Assembly (NCBI GenBank): GCA_004154925.1
Contig: QJNS01000025.1
Location: forward strand, 372,001 to 436,000
DNA: 64,000 nucleotides
Source: Monosporascus cannonballus
Lineage: Eukaryota > Ascomycota > Sordariomycetes > Xylariales
Direction: 5' to 3'
Notes under the pieces: generated by a model
What the model was told of the DNA's origin: nothing
The model's database searches: none
The model's input: only the letters and a program-made list of their open reading frames with translations
Program-made: the position numbers and the translations under genes
In this document: piece by piece, positions 47,088 through 61,940 of the stretch
Layout of the letters: each line of letters starts with the position of its first letter
Position numbering within the stretch: position 1 is the stretch's first letter

Positions 47088-50000
47088 GAAATAATAATAA
47101 CCCAACGCTATAATAAGTATACTGTACTTATGTTTTTATTGATTAATTCTTCCTTTTTCGACGGGGTGCATCTTTTAATATTTTTAATTCAGGATTCCGA
47201 TTTCGTTTTTTAGTTAATTCTTTGCGTTAAAAAGCCTTTTTTTTATTTTTTTGTACTTTATCTTCTAATTGTTAATCGTTAATCGATTTTTTATATTTTT
47301 TCCAACCTGGCTATCTTGGGATAAAATAAGGCTTTAATCGTTTCCCAGCAGTCTGATATATATTTCCAACTTCTTAATACGGGGTTTTGTAAATTCCTAC
47401 TAGTATAACTTAAGTACGTTAATTATTAATTAGCGGGCAAAATATATATTTTGTTTTAATATGACTATATGATTTGCGCATTAATATAAGGCTATTTCGA
47501 GATTAACGAAATATATAAATATCCTGGTCAGAAAATAAAGAAAAATCCGGGAAATTTATAAAAATAAATAACGGCCGTTTGCTAGGCTAAAATCCTTTAA
47601 GTACGTTCTCGTCCTGATATTTATTATGTAAACCCAGGTACGCCTTAGTTTCTTATTTTATTTTTTCGACTAATTATTATTTTTCGTTTAAAATCGATTT
47701 TTCGGTTCTTTGTAAACGAAATTCTCGTACAATAACATAAAATAAATAAATTATTTAAATATTATATATCCAGCTAAAATATTATTTAGAAATTTTGGTT
47801 TTGCCAATACGTATAAATGGATTATTAAAACTAGTTTATTTCTATCTTTATTAGTAAAATCTTAATATTTTTTTAATTCGATCGTTTAAAAAAATATTAT
47901 CGAATATTATAAAGGTATGTTTTAATCGAATATACAAAAAATTAACTTAATGCCCATATCTTTTAATTTTATTAATACGAATAATATCGTAAGTTACCGT
48001 TTAAATATAATTAAAATCCGAATCGCAAATAACAACTTTTATTTTTTTATCTAATAATGTATAATATCTTTAGATAATAAAACGACCGGCTTTAAAAATA
48101 CATACCAACTTATTTTTTATAACCCCGCGCGAAAATGCGTATATTAATGCGGTAATATTTTTTGATCGGAGGTATTCCTTGTTAATAATAAATATAATAA
48201 TTTTTCAGAAGGGTATAATTACGGCATTATAGTATAAGTCCGGATTATTTTCGAGATTTAATAATATTTTAAAATAATTCCAAAGGCGATTTTCTTCTTA
48301 ATTATATGGGGTAATAAATATTAATCGATCAAAGTTAATTTTTCGATTAAGACGGAATATGGGAACATATGATAAAATATTGCCGTATAACTTTTTCAGT
48401 ATTTTTTTAAATTTTAACGTATTTAAAACCTTATTTTTTGCAATCTTACTTAATTTATTAAATTTAAATTATTTATTTTCTCACAGTTTAATTTAAAATT
48501 AATCCGAACCGGGTTTTTGGATTGTTTTTTCGATAACGGCAGTATTATAATATATATAATGGGATCCGGATATATAATAAATAAAAAATCGTAATGCAAG
48601 TAAATAAATATAAAATATAATTAATAAATTATAAAATTAATATGGTATTAGAAAATATTTGATAATAATAAAAAATAATAGCAATTAATCGATATTTATA
48701 ACTTTTAATTAGCTTTTTGAAAAAAATTCTGGTATGCCGAAAAAATTCTAGAAAGTTTTTATTTAATATTATTAAGGAAAGTACCGTACGTTATTATCGT
48801 TTCCGATTAATTATTTTCAAGCGTTATTATTTTTGTATTTTTTCAGATTTTAACTTCCGTAATTCTTTATTTTTTCTTTATTAATAATATTTTTTTTATT
48901 TACGTATATCGATATTTATATTTGTATATATTTTTCTTTTTATTTAGTACGTTTAATCGATTTATTATAAATATTCTTAAATCGTTAAAACTTTTTAAGC
49001 GTTAAGATTCCTATATTAATACAGATCTTAAGGGATTAATTAAGCATATACATTATTCGTTAATTAAAAATAAAGTTTCCGATATTGTTAAAAACAGTTA
49101 AATTCGATATAATCAAAATTTTCAAAATTTTGATCGTTTTTCGACATATTATTATCATATCTTTAAAGCTTTAAAAATATCCTATATTCGTTAAATTTCT
49201 TATCCGCAAAATAAATAAACTTTTAGTTTTTTAATTTTGACGTAGCAGTAAATTTCCGATTAATTTTTCCGATATTCGTAAAAGCCAAAATCCTATATAT
49301 CGTTAAGTTTTTATACCTAAATTATATCTTTTTTTGGGTATCGATTTTGTAATATTATTAAAGGTAATAATTACTTTCCTTTTATAATTCGAATTATAGA
49401 TAATTTATATTTAAATTTTATTATTTTTAACAAAAAGTATAACAATTTATCAAAAATAATCCGGTAATTTTTCCGATTTTAAATACCGTCGAGCAGTTCT
49501 TTAAAAGTTATCGATTAATAACGCTAGTACCTAATATTAATATTAAAGAATTTTCGTTATCTTTAAATTTATCAATTTTTTCCGGTCCAAAAATTATTAA
49601 CCGATTCCTTAATTTATTTATTACTATTAACAAATTAAACTTTTGCTAGCATCTTTTTTCTATATTTCAATATATAATCGATATCTGGAATAATAATACA
49701 ATTATTATTTATATTATTTCCGACTATTTCGAAATAAGTTATTTTTCTTATCGTAACCTGTTTTATCTTAAGTAATAATAAATACTTGAAATAATATTTA
49801 TTTCGTTTACCTCCGGTTTCGTTATTGGTCGGGTTTTAAAATAACGAATTACCGGTATTAATTTTTAAGAAATTATTAACGCCTAATTACCGATTACCAA
49901 AATGCTATTTTCCAAAAACAAACTCGGGATAAAAACCGTATTTGTCGAAATTACCCGCGCCGGTCCTTTAGGTTAATTTATAGTACATTTTATTGAGGAT

Positions 50001-51348
50001 TTTCGATACGTAAATAGGCTCTTTATTTAAATTTTTAAAGTACTTAATTTAATACCTTACAAACTTTGTAAAAAACGTTAATACGTTTTTAAATTACCTA
50101 AAAATTACGGAATATTTCCATTTTTCGGATATATATTATTTCTTAATTTCGCAGAAAATACCTATAATAACTATGTCGAGTCAATCGATAAATATAATTA
50201 TATATTTAAAAATAATTAATTTAAGAATTTCCGAACGAATTATATAAAAAAATCGCAAATTAAACTAAATATTTATAAATTAAATTACAAAGTTCTTTAC
50301 GAATTTAATAACGATTTCCTTTAATACTTAATTAAAAAAAGGTTTACCGATTTTCGTTATATAATTAAAATTCGTAATATTATAAAAGATTCGGGTAAAT
50401 CGTTACCCTGGTATTTTAACGATTTTAAAAAATCGGTAAAAATATAAATTAACATCTTTTCCTATATATTAATATTGTACTAATAACCAGAATAATTGTT
50501 TCCTTCCGTCTAATTAATTAATTTCGTATATGTTATTATTATTTATAATTATATAACCTTTAAATTATCCATTCTATATTTGAACTTTAATATTTGTTTT
50601 AATAAGTTCGGTAATTTTAAGTTATTAGTTTTCCGATAACTTAATATTTATACCGTTTAACGTTTTATTTATAATATCGTACAACTAATCGGATTCGTTA
50701 AATAATAATTTTATCCAATTATCTTTTTACAAATTAACCGGCTTTTAATATCTTTTTTATCCTTAATAAATTACTTTAATTTATTAATAAAACGATTCCT
50801 CATAATAATATCCCATTAAATTTTTTTAAACGATATGTATTTTAATTAATTAAACTATTAATTAAATATAATCTTATTTTTTTAAATATTTTAGCTTTAT
50901 TTCTTTAAATATATTAATGTATCGTAATATATTATAAAGTAATATTAAGTTATTAACTTTTAAAAGCTAAATTCTTATTTTATTTTTGTTTTTTAAATTA
51001 ATAAATTAAGCAATTTTACGACGTTATATAATAATTACTTTAATTGCTTTAATAACGTTGTTAACTTTATATTCTAATAATTTAATTTATTATGTAATTA
51101 AAGTTTCTTTCAATATATTAAAATTTTATATTATAACTTTCTATATCGATATTATAATTTCGATGGGTAAAAGCGTTTTTTAGCTATATAATAACTTATA
51201 AAAGCTAAAACCGTGACTTTTTATCATAATATTATCCGCGGATATTATTTTAAGTAAAAACTTAACCCAGTTTTTTACCCGTACCGTCTATTACTTTTAT
51301 TAATCCTTTAATAATTAGAATATACTTTTTCTCGATTAATTCCTGCTA

Positions 51349-51660
51349 TTAGATAATATATATAGCTTTAACCTTTCGCTTAATTTTAAGTATTTCGTAG
51401 GTTTCGATAATTTTTTTCTTATTTTCAAAACTTTTATTAATTTTAAATTTAACCAGAATTCCGTATCGGTAAAAAATATGTTCGTTTAAAAACTTCCTAA
51501 TTATTATAAAAATAACCGTATGTAAAATTTTGGTTTCGAAATATCCGGATAATTCGTATCGGGCTTCGACAATCGCCTTATACCCGTTATCGTTTAGCAT
51601 AAATTAAACGTTAATAACTTAAATAATTACAATATTTAAAAATCTAAAAAGTCATAATTT
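51349..51660 (-). pseudogene. Integrase relic of element C
   Basis: A minus-strand frame at 51349-51600 reads Gly-Tyr-Lys-Ala-Ile-Val-Glu-Ala-Arg, Leu-Ser-Gly-Tyr-Phe-Glu and later Arg-Tyr-Gly, Lys-Phe-Lys, Ser-Glu-Asn-Lys. This is the Gypsy integrase core around the first and second catalytic acids. The second acid, expected as Asp in a Val-Asp-Gly motif, is Asn here. The frame is short because RIP stops lie on both sides. Confidence 0.72.
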
Positions 51661-52939
51661 TTTTCGAAACGTCGATTAGTAGCTTTTTGGCATAAAACGC
51701 AAACAGAAATTATCTTTCGTACATATTTATACATATGGCGCCAATAATATAAAGCAACTATACGTCAATATGTTATATCCCGTCCCTTATAACCGCAATT
51801 TTCGTAATATTATTTGATTATTATTAGGCGTTTTTGTTCGCTATCGACAATTTTATAATTATTATATTGCTTTTTCGCTTTACGCTACAAAATACCGTTT
51901 TAAGCAAAATATTTTAAGCTTTCGGTTTTAAAATTTTTTTTTATTTTCGATAATTAATTAAAAAAACTTTAATGTTATTAGAAATTTTGCGTATTTTTAC
52001 AACCGTTTAAACCAAATTTTAATTAAAGATTTTTTTCTTTTTTACTTAAATTATTCCGGTTATAAAATTTAGCTAAATAACGTTTAACTAAATATTAATG
52101 AAATTATTAACTTTTTTCTCCCATTAATTATTTAATTCGTTAAAAAGCCCGGCTGGTTTTTTCGATAATCCATTAACGGCCGTATTTTTTTGCCAAGGAC
52201 ATATTTAATCTCGAAATCGAAAAACTTAATTTACGGAATTTAACGAATTAACAAAATACCGAGTATTAAACCTATAAAATTATTAATCTATATAATTAAT
52301 ATCTTAACGTTAATTTTTAACGTAAACCGAATTCCATAAATATAATTCCGAAATCGCCTTAAAATTTTAAGAATAATTCGATATTTTAATTTAATAACAT
52401 TATAATTTAATTCGGCTTTTTTTCAGGTATTATTTTTATAACGCGCCGGATATTTTACGCCATTAATTACCTGGCCTAACGTTTTTCCGAAACCTCGCCC
52501 GTATAAATCCGTTCTTATAATAATTTTTCCTATTCCGGGACTATAATTAATAATAATTAAGTTTAAAATCGTCGTAAATTCCTTTTTAAACGTTTTTATA
52601 ATATGTTTCTAATTAGGGCCCCAGATAAAAAAACTTATTTTTACGAAATAATTAAGTAAAATATTTTGCCTTAACAATATAATATATAATAAATATCCGA
52701 TAATAAACGATAATCCCTAAAAAAACTTTAATCACCGATATATTTTTATAGGAACGAATTTCCAGAAATTTTATTACTTTAATTATATTAGGTCGATAAT
52801 TATTTACACCGTAAAAAAATTTGATTATAACCGTAAATTCGCAGCATTATTAGGATTTCTGCATATTAATTATAATTCCTGTAAATTCGTAATTAAAAAG
52901 AGATTTATTTATATTAATAATATATTTAAAAACAAACTG

Positions 52940-53275
52940 TTAAATTCCGAGGAAAATCTTAATATTATCGTATCTCATTCTTAATCTCTTAATATTAACG
53001 TTATTCCTAAATAACCGCGCGATTTCGGGCATTAAATTATAAAGGATTTTCTCGATTATACGATAAAAATAAATTACAAAATTAATAAACTTTATAAATA
53101 TAATAATATATCGAAATAATCCTAACGGTATTACGAACGTTATTATATCTTTATTAATAGGAATTAAAATAATCTGATTATACCTAAAAGAAAAATCCAT
53201 AAAGGAAACCAAAAAATATATGGCAAAATTTGCGAAAAATTCGTTACAATTTTCCGGCATAAATACATCTCGCAA
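52940..53275 (-). pseudogene. Reverse transcriptase relic of element C
   Basis: A 111-codon open stretch matches the central Gypsy reverse transcriptase: Arg-Tyr-Asn-Gln-Ile at about residue 31, Thr-Phe-Val-Ile-Pro-Leu-Gly-Leu-Phe-Arg-Tyr after it, and Glu-Lys-Ile-Leu-Tyr-Asn-Leu-Met-Pro-Glu-Ile-Ala-Arg. The catalytic Asp-Asp is Asn-Asn, and several Gly positions are Arg or Asn, all G-to-A changes. The surrounding sequence suggests a Gypsy lineage different from G1-G4. It could not be active. Confidence 0.8.
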
Positions 53276-56200
53276 AATAATAACGTTTAATTTTGTCGCA
53301 AAATTAATTAATCGTAAACTGCCATTTTTTTTCTTTATAAAAAACTAAATATTCCGGTACGTAATATACAATTATTCGAACATTTTCTTTTCGATACGTA
53401 TTCGCAATACGTCGATTAACTTATCCTTTATATTAATTGGTACCATAATACTTTTAATTTACCATACTTTATAGAAAATAATTGTAATTTCGTAAAAAAA
53501 TGCGATAATTTTTTTAATTCGACCATATTCCTATTAATCCTATTCTAAGACAATTTCTTTCCGGAATAACATCTTCTTAAAAAAGGCTTTTTCTATACGG
53601 GTAAACCTATTGCCAATTTAATTAAACAAAATTTTAATTCTTTTTTGGGTTAATTAAACCACGCAAAATATCGAAATAAATCTAAGAAATAATGCCGTTC
53701 ATAATATACCAGGTTTATCTGGAATACCTTCTTATTTTTTAATCGTTTGTATAATTTTCTCGAATTTCTTAATTTTTTAATTTAGGCCCTTAAATGGTAT
53801 CGATTTATCGGATAATACATTATTAATAAAACTATTTTCTTCCATTTAGACTTATATATAATATTAATCTAAACCGTTTTTTGAATCGAAAACATATAAA
53901 GACCTGTAACGAATTTATTTATTTTTTCGTTATTAGGCCTATTTGCGCTAATAAAACGGCTTATAAGTTTATCGGCTATATTTTTTCAAGTTGGTTATCC
54001 GTACGGATATTACGGCTAATTCGCCCTGCCGGTATTAAGGAAATTATAATTTTCGTTGGACCAAATTCCAAAATTCTTTTTATCACTTTTGGATCCATAT
54101 TTAATATTATTTTCGATTTTACCATAAAATTAAGTCCTAATATTAATAGCTATATTACGCGGCTGTCGTCGACAACAAAAAAGGAATAATAAATAATTAA
54201 TTAATTAACCAAATCGGATCCTCGATTACGCCTTTAAATTTAATTCTTTTTAAAAATTAAATCCCATAAAAAACCCGTATTTATTATATTACCAACCTAT
54301 ATTTCTTAACGTACGATAGCATTATAATATTCGATTCGGCTTCGGTATCGATAATATTATTAATTAAATTTTTTTTCCAAAATCAATTTTAATAGTAAAT
54401 TAGAACAGCGGGGTAATATATTCGGTCGGATTATACTGCTATATGGACAAAATATTGGTTTCGTTTTGTTTTTCCGACTTATATTCAATATCCATAATTA
54501 AGATTTTAAGCGTTTATCGTAGTTTAATAAGTATAAAACCGCGAATTTCTGCCTTTATTATCTTAATTATTTTCTTATTCCTACGATTTAATATTTTTAA
54601 GGTTTTTGCGATTATAAAATTCTTAAAAACCTTATTAAAATCCGGACAAACCTTAATTAATTCCGACTAGGTAATTTCGAAATGTTTTTTCGTATTTTCG
54701 TAAATTTTAATTTCTTAATATTTTACTAATTACTTATTAATTAATTTATCGTAATTAAAAGTATAATCCGTTTATATTTCCATTTCGATATTTAAAAATA
54801 AAAGTTTATTTTATATAAATTTATTATTATTAATCTTATTTCTTTTTATAGTTTCGCCGGTATTTTTCTTTTCTTTATCAAATTACGTAATTAACATAAT
54901 ATTGGTAAATATAAAAGATTAATTATTTATATTAACCTTTAACGCGTAAATTTCCTTAAAGTATCAAATACTTTTATTTTTAATAAAATCGCTTTAAAGC
55001 CAGTTAACCAAAAGTATTTCTTTGTAAAATGGCTTTTCGTTCTTTATAACAAAACAAAATATATTAATCTTAATATTATAATTTTAATTAATGGCGGATT
55101 CCGGTCGATTAAAATTTAGGATTATCATAAAGTAAAATATATTCGGGGTATTAAAACGGGTAAAATCCTAATTAATATTAGGTCTGGATTTTTCTAATCC
55201 GTTAAAAATTTCTGTCGGTAATTATAATATTTTATCTTATTTCTAAAATAATTAGGAAAACTGGGCAAATTATATATCCATTTTGAAATCTTTTTTTAAA
55301 TAAAAATCCTTTTATCGATCGTCTAATTCTGGAATATCGTCGGGAATTATATCATACTCAAATTAAACCGATTAACTTTAAATTCAAAGAAAATCGTATA
55401 TTAGTTATTATCGAACAAAATTAAACCGGTTTTTTCCATATTCGAAAATAACCTGCATATATGTATTACGTATTTTTGCTTATTATAAAACTAATAAGTT
55501 CCTTTTTCAAAATTGCCAAATCGTTCTTTGCAGCCTCGGTAACCATTTCGATAACCATTTTGTTTACAATAAGATCCTATTTTGCTAAAATCGTCTAATT
55601 AAAAACTTATTATATTAATCGATACATCGGCATTATTATATTATGCCTAAGGCGGTTCCTAACTTAAAAATATGTAATACTGCAATAACCGGACAATTTT
55701 ACGATTTTTTATTTTTTTCTTAAAAGCGTTAAATTTTTAAATTTATCGTACTTAAGTAATCTTTAATTCTTATAAAATATTGGTAATTTCCAATACCTAA
55801 TTACGTTTTACCGATAAAAAAAATTCAGGTCCAGAATTACTTTATCGAATAAATCTAAGGTTTTATTATCGTACCTTTTTTATCTGATTAAAATTAAAAA
55901 AAACCGTATTTAATAATCGTTTTCGCCGTTTATATTTAATTAACCCAGCCTTATTAAAAGCCCAATTTTTAATTAATATTATAATAATATTATAAGGCGT
56001 TATATACAAATTTTCGAACTTTATAAATAAGTTATTAAAAGTTTCTTCGAAATAACTAATTAAAAATCCTTTTAATAAATCTTCGGTATATTCGTTCTTA
56101 TTCGCAATTTTACCTTTAAGTTTAGCTTTTTTAACAATATCGTAAACCTTAATAACATATTTGAAATAGTACTTATAAACTTAATCAGATATATTACGTT

Positions 56201-57840
56201 AAACCTACTTTATTAATATTTTTAATTAATTCTTAATAATCCGTACCTGCTTTAAGTTCTATAACTTAAAGGTTTTTAAAATATTTTAACTGCCTTATCC
56301 TAAATAATAACGCCCTTAAAGATAACTTTAATTCGATCTTTTATAAAAAAGTTATTTATCTAATAAAGCAACTTATTAATTATTTCCGCTTTTATAAATT
56401 TATACTTTCAATATAACTTACTAATTCCCTTAAGCTAATCGGTAACTGCAATACCAAAAAAACGGAAGTCTAAGAAAACAGATGTATCCGGCAATACAAT
56501 AAAAAAACAAATTTATACATAATATTTACCGGAAATCCGTATTTATATTAACTAAGGAATTTTAAAAATATATTTTTAAAAATAAATATTGTAAACTTAA
56601 TAAAAATCTGTAACGAAATCTAAATAAATTAAACTTATCGTTCTTTAAGTATTTTAATAATAATATCCGGTATTTCCGGTACTTATTCTTTAACTATTTT
56701 TATAACCGGCTTTGAAAAATTAATGGAATTACTTAAAGGTAACTCGTTATTAACTTCGCTTTCGTACTTAGGTTTAAATTATCGATAACGATTAATAATA
56801 TTCGACGTTAAACTTTAATCTTTTAAATAACAAGGAATTTCGAAACAAATAATAACTTTTATTATGTCGTAATCTTTAATAATTTCGACGAATTTTTAGC
56901 AAATCGGCTAAATCCTAACAAAATCTGCTAATCGGAAAAAAATAATTTGAAATTAATATAATTTAATAATTTAAAGTTATTATTCACATACGTAAACATA
57001 AAAAAATTTAAGGCGCTTAATATTTTTATCCAAATCTTTTGAACTTTTCGCAGTTACAATAAAACTATCGTTCTTTTTTTTTACCTAGATAAACCCGTTC
57101 TTTTTAATTAGTATATTATTGGCGGTAAATATCGGATTAAATCGTTTTTAACTTTAGGATTAATACTTCTATTATTAATTTTATTGCCAAAATAATTTTA
57201 CTAATTAATACCAGCAAATTCTAAAAAATATTTTTAAACAAAGTTTATACGGAATACTGGCTTATTAAGGCGAAAATATTCCAAAATATATTATTTAATA
57301 AGTCGGTCCTATCTTTTTAATTATGTTAAAAAATATTAATCCTTTTTCGAATTTTTTTTCGTAAACGAAATTACAAACTTTAAAATCCTATTCCTTTTTT
57401 TGCTTACATTAATAATTTAATCTATATCGTTAACTATAACGGCATTATTCCAACGCTAATTAATCTAAAATTTATATAAATATATCGCTAATAACGTATT
57501 CTCGTGTCTAAATCCTAATAAATAAATTTTTGGCAATTAATCTTAATTAATCATAATTAATTAATTTTTAATTTTAATTAATTCTATGCCTATTATCTTA
57601 TTTCCAAATATCCGAATTTTATCTTATTAAGTAAAATTTCCAAAAAATACATCACATCCTAAATTATATCGTTAATCTAAAATATAAATAATCAATTTAT
57701 ATTTTCAAATCTATACATCTTTAAACTTATAATCTTCCGAAATCGGTTTATTAAAAATCTAGCTCCAGATAAAGTCTCGTAAACGCTTAATTCCAAAATT
57801 TCCCCCTTTAATTAATGGTATTCTGAAATCGTTTCGTCGT

Positions 57841-57884
57841 TATCGGTTATTCGTAACGTCATTATCGGTTATTCGTAACGTCAT
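57841..57884. repeat. Perfect 22-bp tandem duplication in the leader of C
   Basis: Two identical units starting TATCGGTTATTCGTAACG, back to back, about 170 bp inside the 5' LTR of C. Being perfect in a heavily mutated region, it is probably younger than the RIP. Confidence 0.85.
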
Positions 57885-58047
57885 TATCTTATAAGGCGCA
57901 ATATACGTTCTTACATTTCCATAGTCGTAACTATGATTACCCGCGTTTTTAATTAAAATCTTATTTCTTTCCGAATATTAATTAAAAATATCGAAAATTG
58001 CTTCGGCAACTAACTAAAGCTAATTTCCTCTTCTTGACAACCAAATA

Positions 58048-58320
58048 AACTAGGGTCAGGAAAATTAATCTTAATTAATACAAATAACTATTTTATATTA
58101 CGATACGAAATAGGATTATCGAAAAATAAAGAACTTAATCTAATTATATTGCTGGTGTTAAACCACGATAACTAAAATAGCAGAAAACATGTTAAATAGT
58201 GGTGGTTAATGCCTAGAGGTTAAACCTATAGCGAAAAAGAACTTCTTAATATATATGCGAAACTCGGGCTTTCTGATCAGCCGAACCTGATTACGGGTGT
58301 AACACCCCGCCCCACTTCAA
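58048..58320 (-). repeat. 5' LTR of element C
   Basis: 273 bp, plus-strand ends AACTAGGGTCAGG and CCCCGCCCCACTTCAA. It differs from the left copy mainly by C/T and G/A changes. Inside it, a TGGTTGTCAAGA sequence on the minus strand, 3 bases from the LTR end, could be the primer-binding site. Confidence 0.8.
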
Positions 58321-61300
58321 TAGTACGCCGGCAAAAATAACAAATATAATAAATTAACGCGCTACATAGAAAATTATAAACAAAGTTCGACAAACTCGAA
58401 TAAGAATTAAAAAAAGGTTACTTATAAAAAAACCGCAAAATAACAAAACTTAAAAAAGTTAAAAGAAATTCTTAAAAAAAAGTTTTAAACGTAGCGATAA
58501 GAACTGTTAATAACTTTATTATTTTAGATATACAGATTAGAACATACTGGTATATCGTAATAATAAATTACGGAGCTTTGGGCAGAAATTATATTATACC
58601 AAATATGGTCAATAAGTTCAGACTGTTATAGAGATATATGTTAAAACCCTGTACAGCAACAAATGCCGAAAGTTAGGAATTCGCTTACAATAACAGAAAA
58701 ATCATACGCGAAATTAATTACTTCGAGATTTTTATTTAATAACGATACTAGATAATTAATAACGATACCAGATAATTAATTTTGATATCGTTCTATTTGA
58801 AAATTACAACATAATTTTAGGATTACCATAGGTACGCTAATACGGAATCTTAATTAATAAAAAAACTAGCTAAGTAAAATTCACCTTACACTCTATTAAC
58901 GGACAAAAAAAATTAAGATTTCAACATTCGATCGAAAATGGCGACGAATATAGATATAAGAATACGATAGAAACCTCACCATTCAAAAGGATAAAACGTA
59001 AAAAAAAACGGGCATCAAAAAAGAATATAACGTATTATTATTACTATTAAAGCGAAACTAAAACAACTAAATAACAACTTAAAACAACAGCTTTAAAGGT
59101 CAGAAAATCTAATCAATAGGCCACCATAATATTACAGATATAAGCAGCTTTTCAGAAAAAAGCTTAATACGAAATTAGCAAAACATAACGAATAAAATTA
59201 TAAGATAATCCTTAAAAAAGGATTTTCGACGAAGTTTTACCCTATTTACAACCTTAGCGGAAACAAATTACGCATTTTCAGAGAATATCTAGAAAATCGA
59301 TTACAAAAAGGATGGATTTAATTTTCGAAGTTACTAGTAGGATATCTAATATTTTTCGTACCAAAAAAACGGAAAATTACGACTTATGATTAATTATCGA
59401 CAACTAAACAATATTATTATCAAAAATCGAATACTATTACCTCTAATTACGGAAATAAAAGACCGACTTTACGGAACCAAATGGTTCATAGCATTCGATC
59501 TTAAAAATAGATATAACCTTATCAAAATCAAAAAAGGATACGAATAAAAAATAACTTTTAGGATAAAATATGGATTATTTAAGTATTTAATTATACTAAT
59601 AGGACTTACAAAGGTACCAGCAATCTTCCACCGGATAATTAACTATATACTACGAAAATACCTCGATATCTTTATCGTATGCTACTTCGACGATATTCTT
59701 ATTTTCTTAAAGATGAAAAAAGCACATATAGGACATATTTATAAAGTTTTTCAAGCTTTACAGAATGCAAAGTTGTTGTTAATGCAAAAAAAAGTCAGTT
59801 TTAGAAATAAAAAATGAAATATCTAGAATATATTATTTTTTCAAAATATATTAAAATAAATCCTAAAAAATTGCTGCAGTTATTAAATGGCAAACATTGA
59901 TTACGGTTAAGAAAATACAGGTATTCCTTAAATTTGCTAATTACTACAGGAAATGTATTCGAAATTTCAGCCGGATAATTATATCCCTAACGAATCTTAC
60001 AAAAAAGGTAAAAGAAATTTAAATAAACGATCGAAATAAAAAAGGCGTTTTAAGATATTAAAAATGCGATTACCAACAAACCAATATTAATTATGTATAA
60101 TCCGACACGTTTCGTTAAGTTAAAAACCGATATTTTAGATTATGCGTTAGGCGTAATAATCGGATAACGAAAAAATTAAGGCAAAATATACCTTATTATT
60201 TTTTTTACAAGTTAAAAAAAGCCGAACTTAATTACGGTATTTCAAATAAGACATTTATAACTATTATTATGGCTTTTCGAAAGTTTAAATACTTTTTAAA
60301 AGGAAATTTGCATTAAATTAAAATTTATACGTATTATTCAAATCTTACCCGATTTATTACGATCAGGGAATTTATAAAATAATAATTTCATTGCGTAGAA
60401 AAATTAGCAAATTTCGATTTCGTTATTATTTACAAAAAAAGCTCAGAAAACAACAGAGCCGATATATTAAATAAACGACCAAATTTCGAAAAAGAATTGG
60501 TCAAAATTAGCTATATAATTTTTGATACCACTATAAAAGGATATTTACGTCCGTAATAAATTACGACAATTCGGATAATACCCTTTGATATACATCAAAA
60601 AATCCAGCAATACAACGACGATCTTCTAAAAATCTAAAAGACGGATATAATACAAATTCTAACAATATTTCAGAAAGGTTTAATACGAAATATATACAAA
60701 TATTAATTATATAAACATCCAAAGATATATAAAACTCTAGAACGACTTTAACGTATATATTCTTTTTAAATAAATATTATTAACAGCACAAAACATTATA
60801 TAGCAATATGATATTTGTGCCAGAATAAAAGCTCGACTACATAAGCTATATAGAAAATTACAGCTATTACTAATTTCAAAATAATCATAATATTTAATTA
60901 TATTTAATTCGTTATCAAACTTTTTATATCAAAAAAACTTTTTAGAAAAATATATTATGATAGCATTTTCGTAATTATTAATTAATTTACGAAACTATTT
61001 TATTTTTTACCATATTATAAAAACTTAAGTATTAAACAAATAACATATATATTTTTCAAGTATATTTTTAGCATATATTAAATATTAACAGATTTTATTT
61101 TAACTAAAAAATCAATATTTGCATTTAAATTTTAATAAGGTAATATAATACAAATCGGCCGAAATTACAAATTATTTAACGTTTTTAAACCATAAACAAA
61201 TAACTAAACAAAATAAATAAACCAAACTTTAAAAATCTATTTACAATATTACGTTAATTAAGAACAGAATAACTGGGTTAAAAAATTACTTATTACCTAA

Positions 61301-61940
61301 TTAACTTATAATACCAATTATTACAAAAATATTAAAATAATATTTACGAACGTAAATTTTAGCTTTATTGTAGAAATTTATGAGAAAATATGCGATAACG
61401 ATTTAATTAATATTAAAACAATATTTACGTTAAAATAACTTAAATAACTATACTAAAATTAAAATTAAAATTAAAATTCGTACGAAATGAAATAAATAAA
61501 TATTATAATTAAAAAAATTAAAAAGATTAATTTTCGAAAAAGAAAAAATAGTTTTTTTCGTTACCAAAAATATTTAAATAAAACGACCTAACAAAAAATT
61601 CGATTTTAAGTATATAGATTTATATAAAATGGCCAAAAAATCTTGAAAAATAATTATTAATTAAATTTTTTATTAAAAGTTAAATTTATTTAGTTTTTTG
61701 CGTTTTTATACTTAAATTAATAATAAATATAATTAAAATATATATAATATAAAATAATATAAAATTAAAAAACGAATAATTATATAAAGTACAAAAAAAT
61801 TCGATATATGGAAATAAAAGGGATTTTTCCGGTATTTAATTAAATAAATAAAGTACTCGAATTCCGAAAATATCTAAAAATCTGCCAAAAATTTTATTAA
61901 CGCCTAGCACCTATTAAAAAACTTTTATCGATAATACCGA
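58321..61940 (+). pseudogene. pol of G4, right of the C insertion
   Basis: It continues from 46772. The retropepsin region is near 58560-58620. The reverse transcriptase here is the best kept in the window: Asn-Arg-Ile-Leu-Leu-Pro-Leu-Ile-Thr-Glu-Ile at about 59435, Phe-Asp-Leu-Lys-Asn-Arg-Tyr, and an intact catalytic Tyr-Phe-Asp-Asp-Ile-Leu at 59683-59700. RNase H is at about 60118 and the integrase block at 60956-60997, where the catalytic-region Asp is Asn and the next Arg a stop. A 20-bp tandem duplication at 58741-58780 is specific to this copy. It is still dead: a stop replaces Trp or Arg in many places. Confidence 0.82.
58741..58780 (+). repeat. 20-bp tandem duplication in G4 pol
   Basis: AACGATAC(T/C)AGATAATTAAT twice. 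G1, G2 and G3 have a single copy at this place. Confidence 0.8.

Larger units (their letters stand above)
46773..58320 (-). mobile_element. Ty3/Gypsy-type retrotransposon C on the minus strand, nested in G4
   Basis: Two direct repeats of 273 bp (46773-47045 and 58048-58320) flank 11.0 kb of AT-rich sequence. TAGTA occurs on both outer sides (46768-46772 and 58321-58325), and the G4 reading frame resumes across the insertion. Coding direction is minus, so the right repeat is the 5' LTR. Reverse transcriptase and integrase relics confirm a Gypsy element. At 11.5 kb it is long: only about 5 kb is needed for gag-pol, and roughly 4 kb lies between the integrase and the 3' LTR. A second nested element inside cannot be excluded. 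Confidence 0.82.

Noticed and set aside
53881..54670. Plus-strand frames of 102 and 75 residues in element C
   Set aside because: The coding strand of C is minus; these are antisense frames of the pol region, kept open by AT-rich composition.
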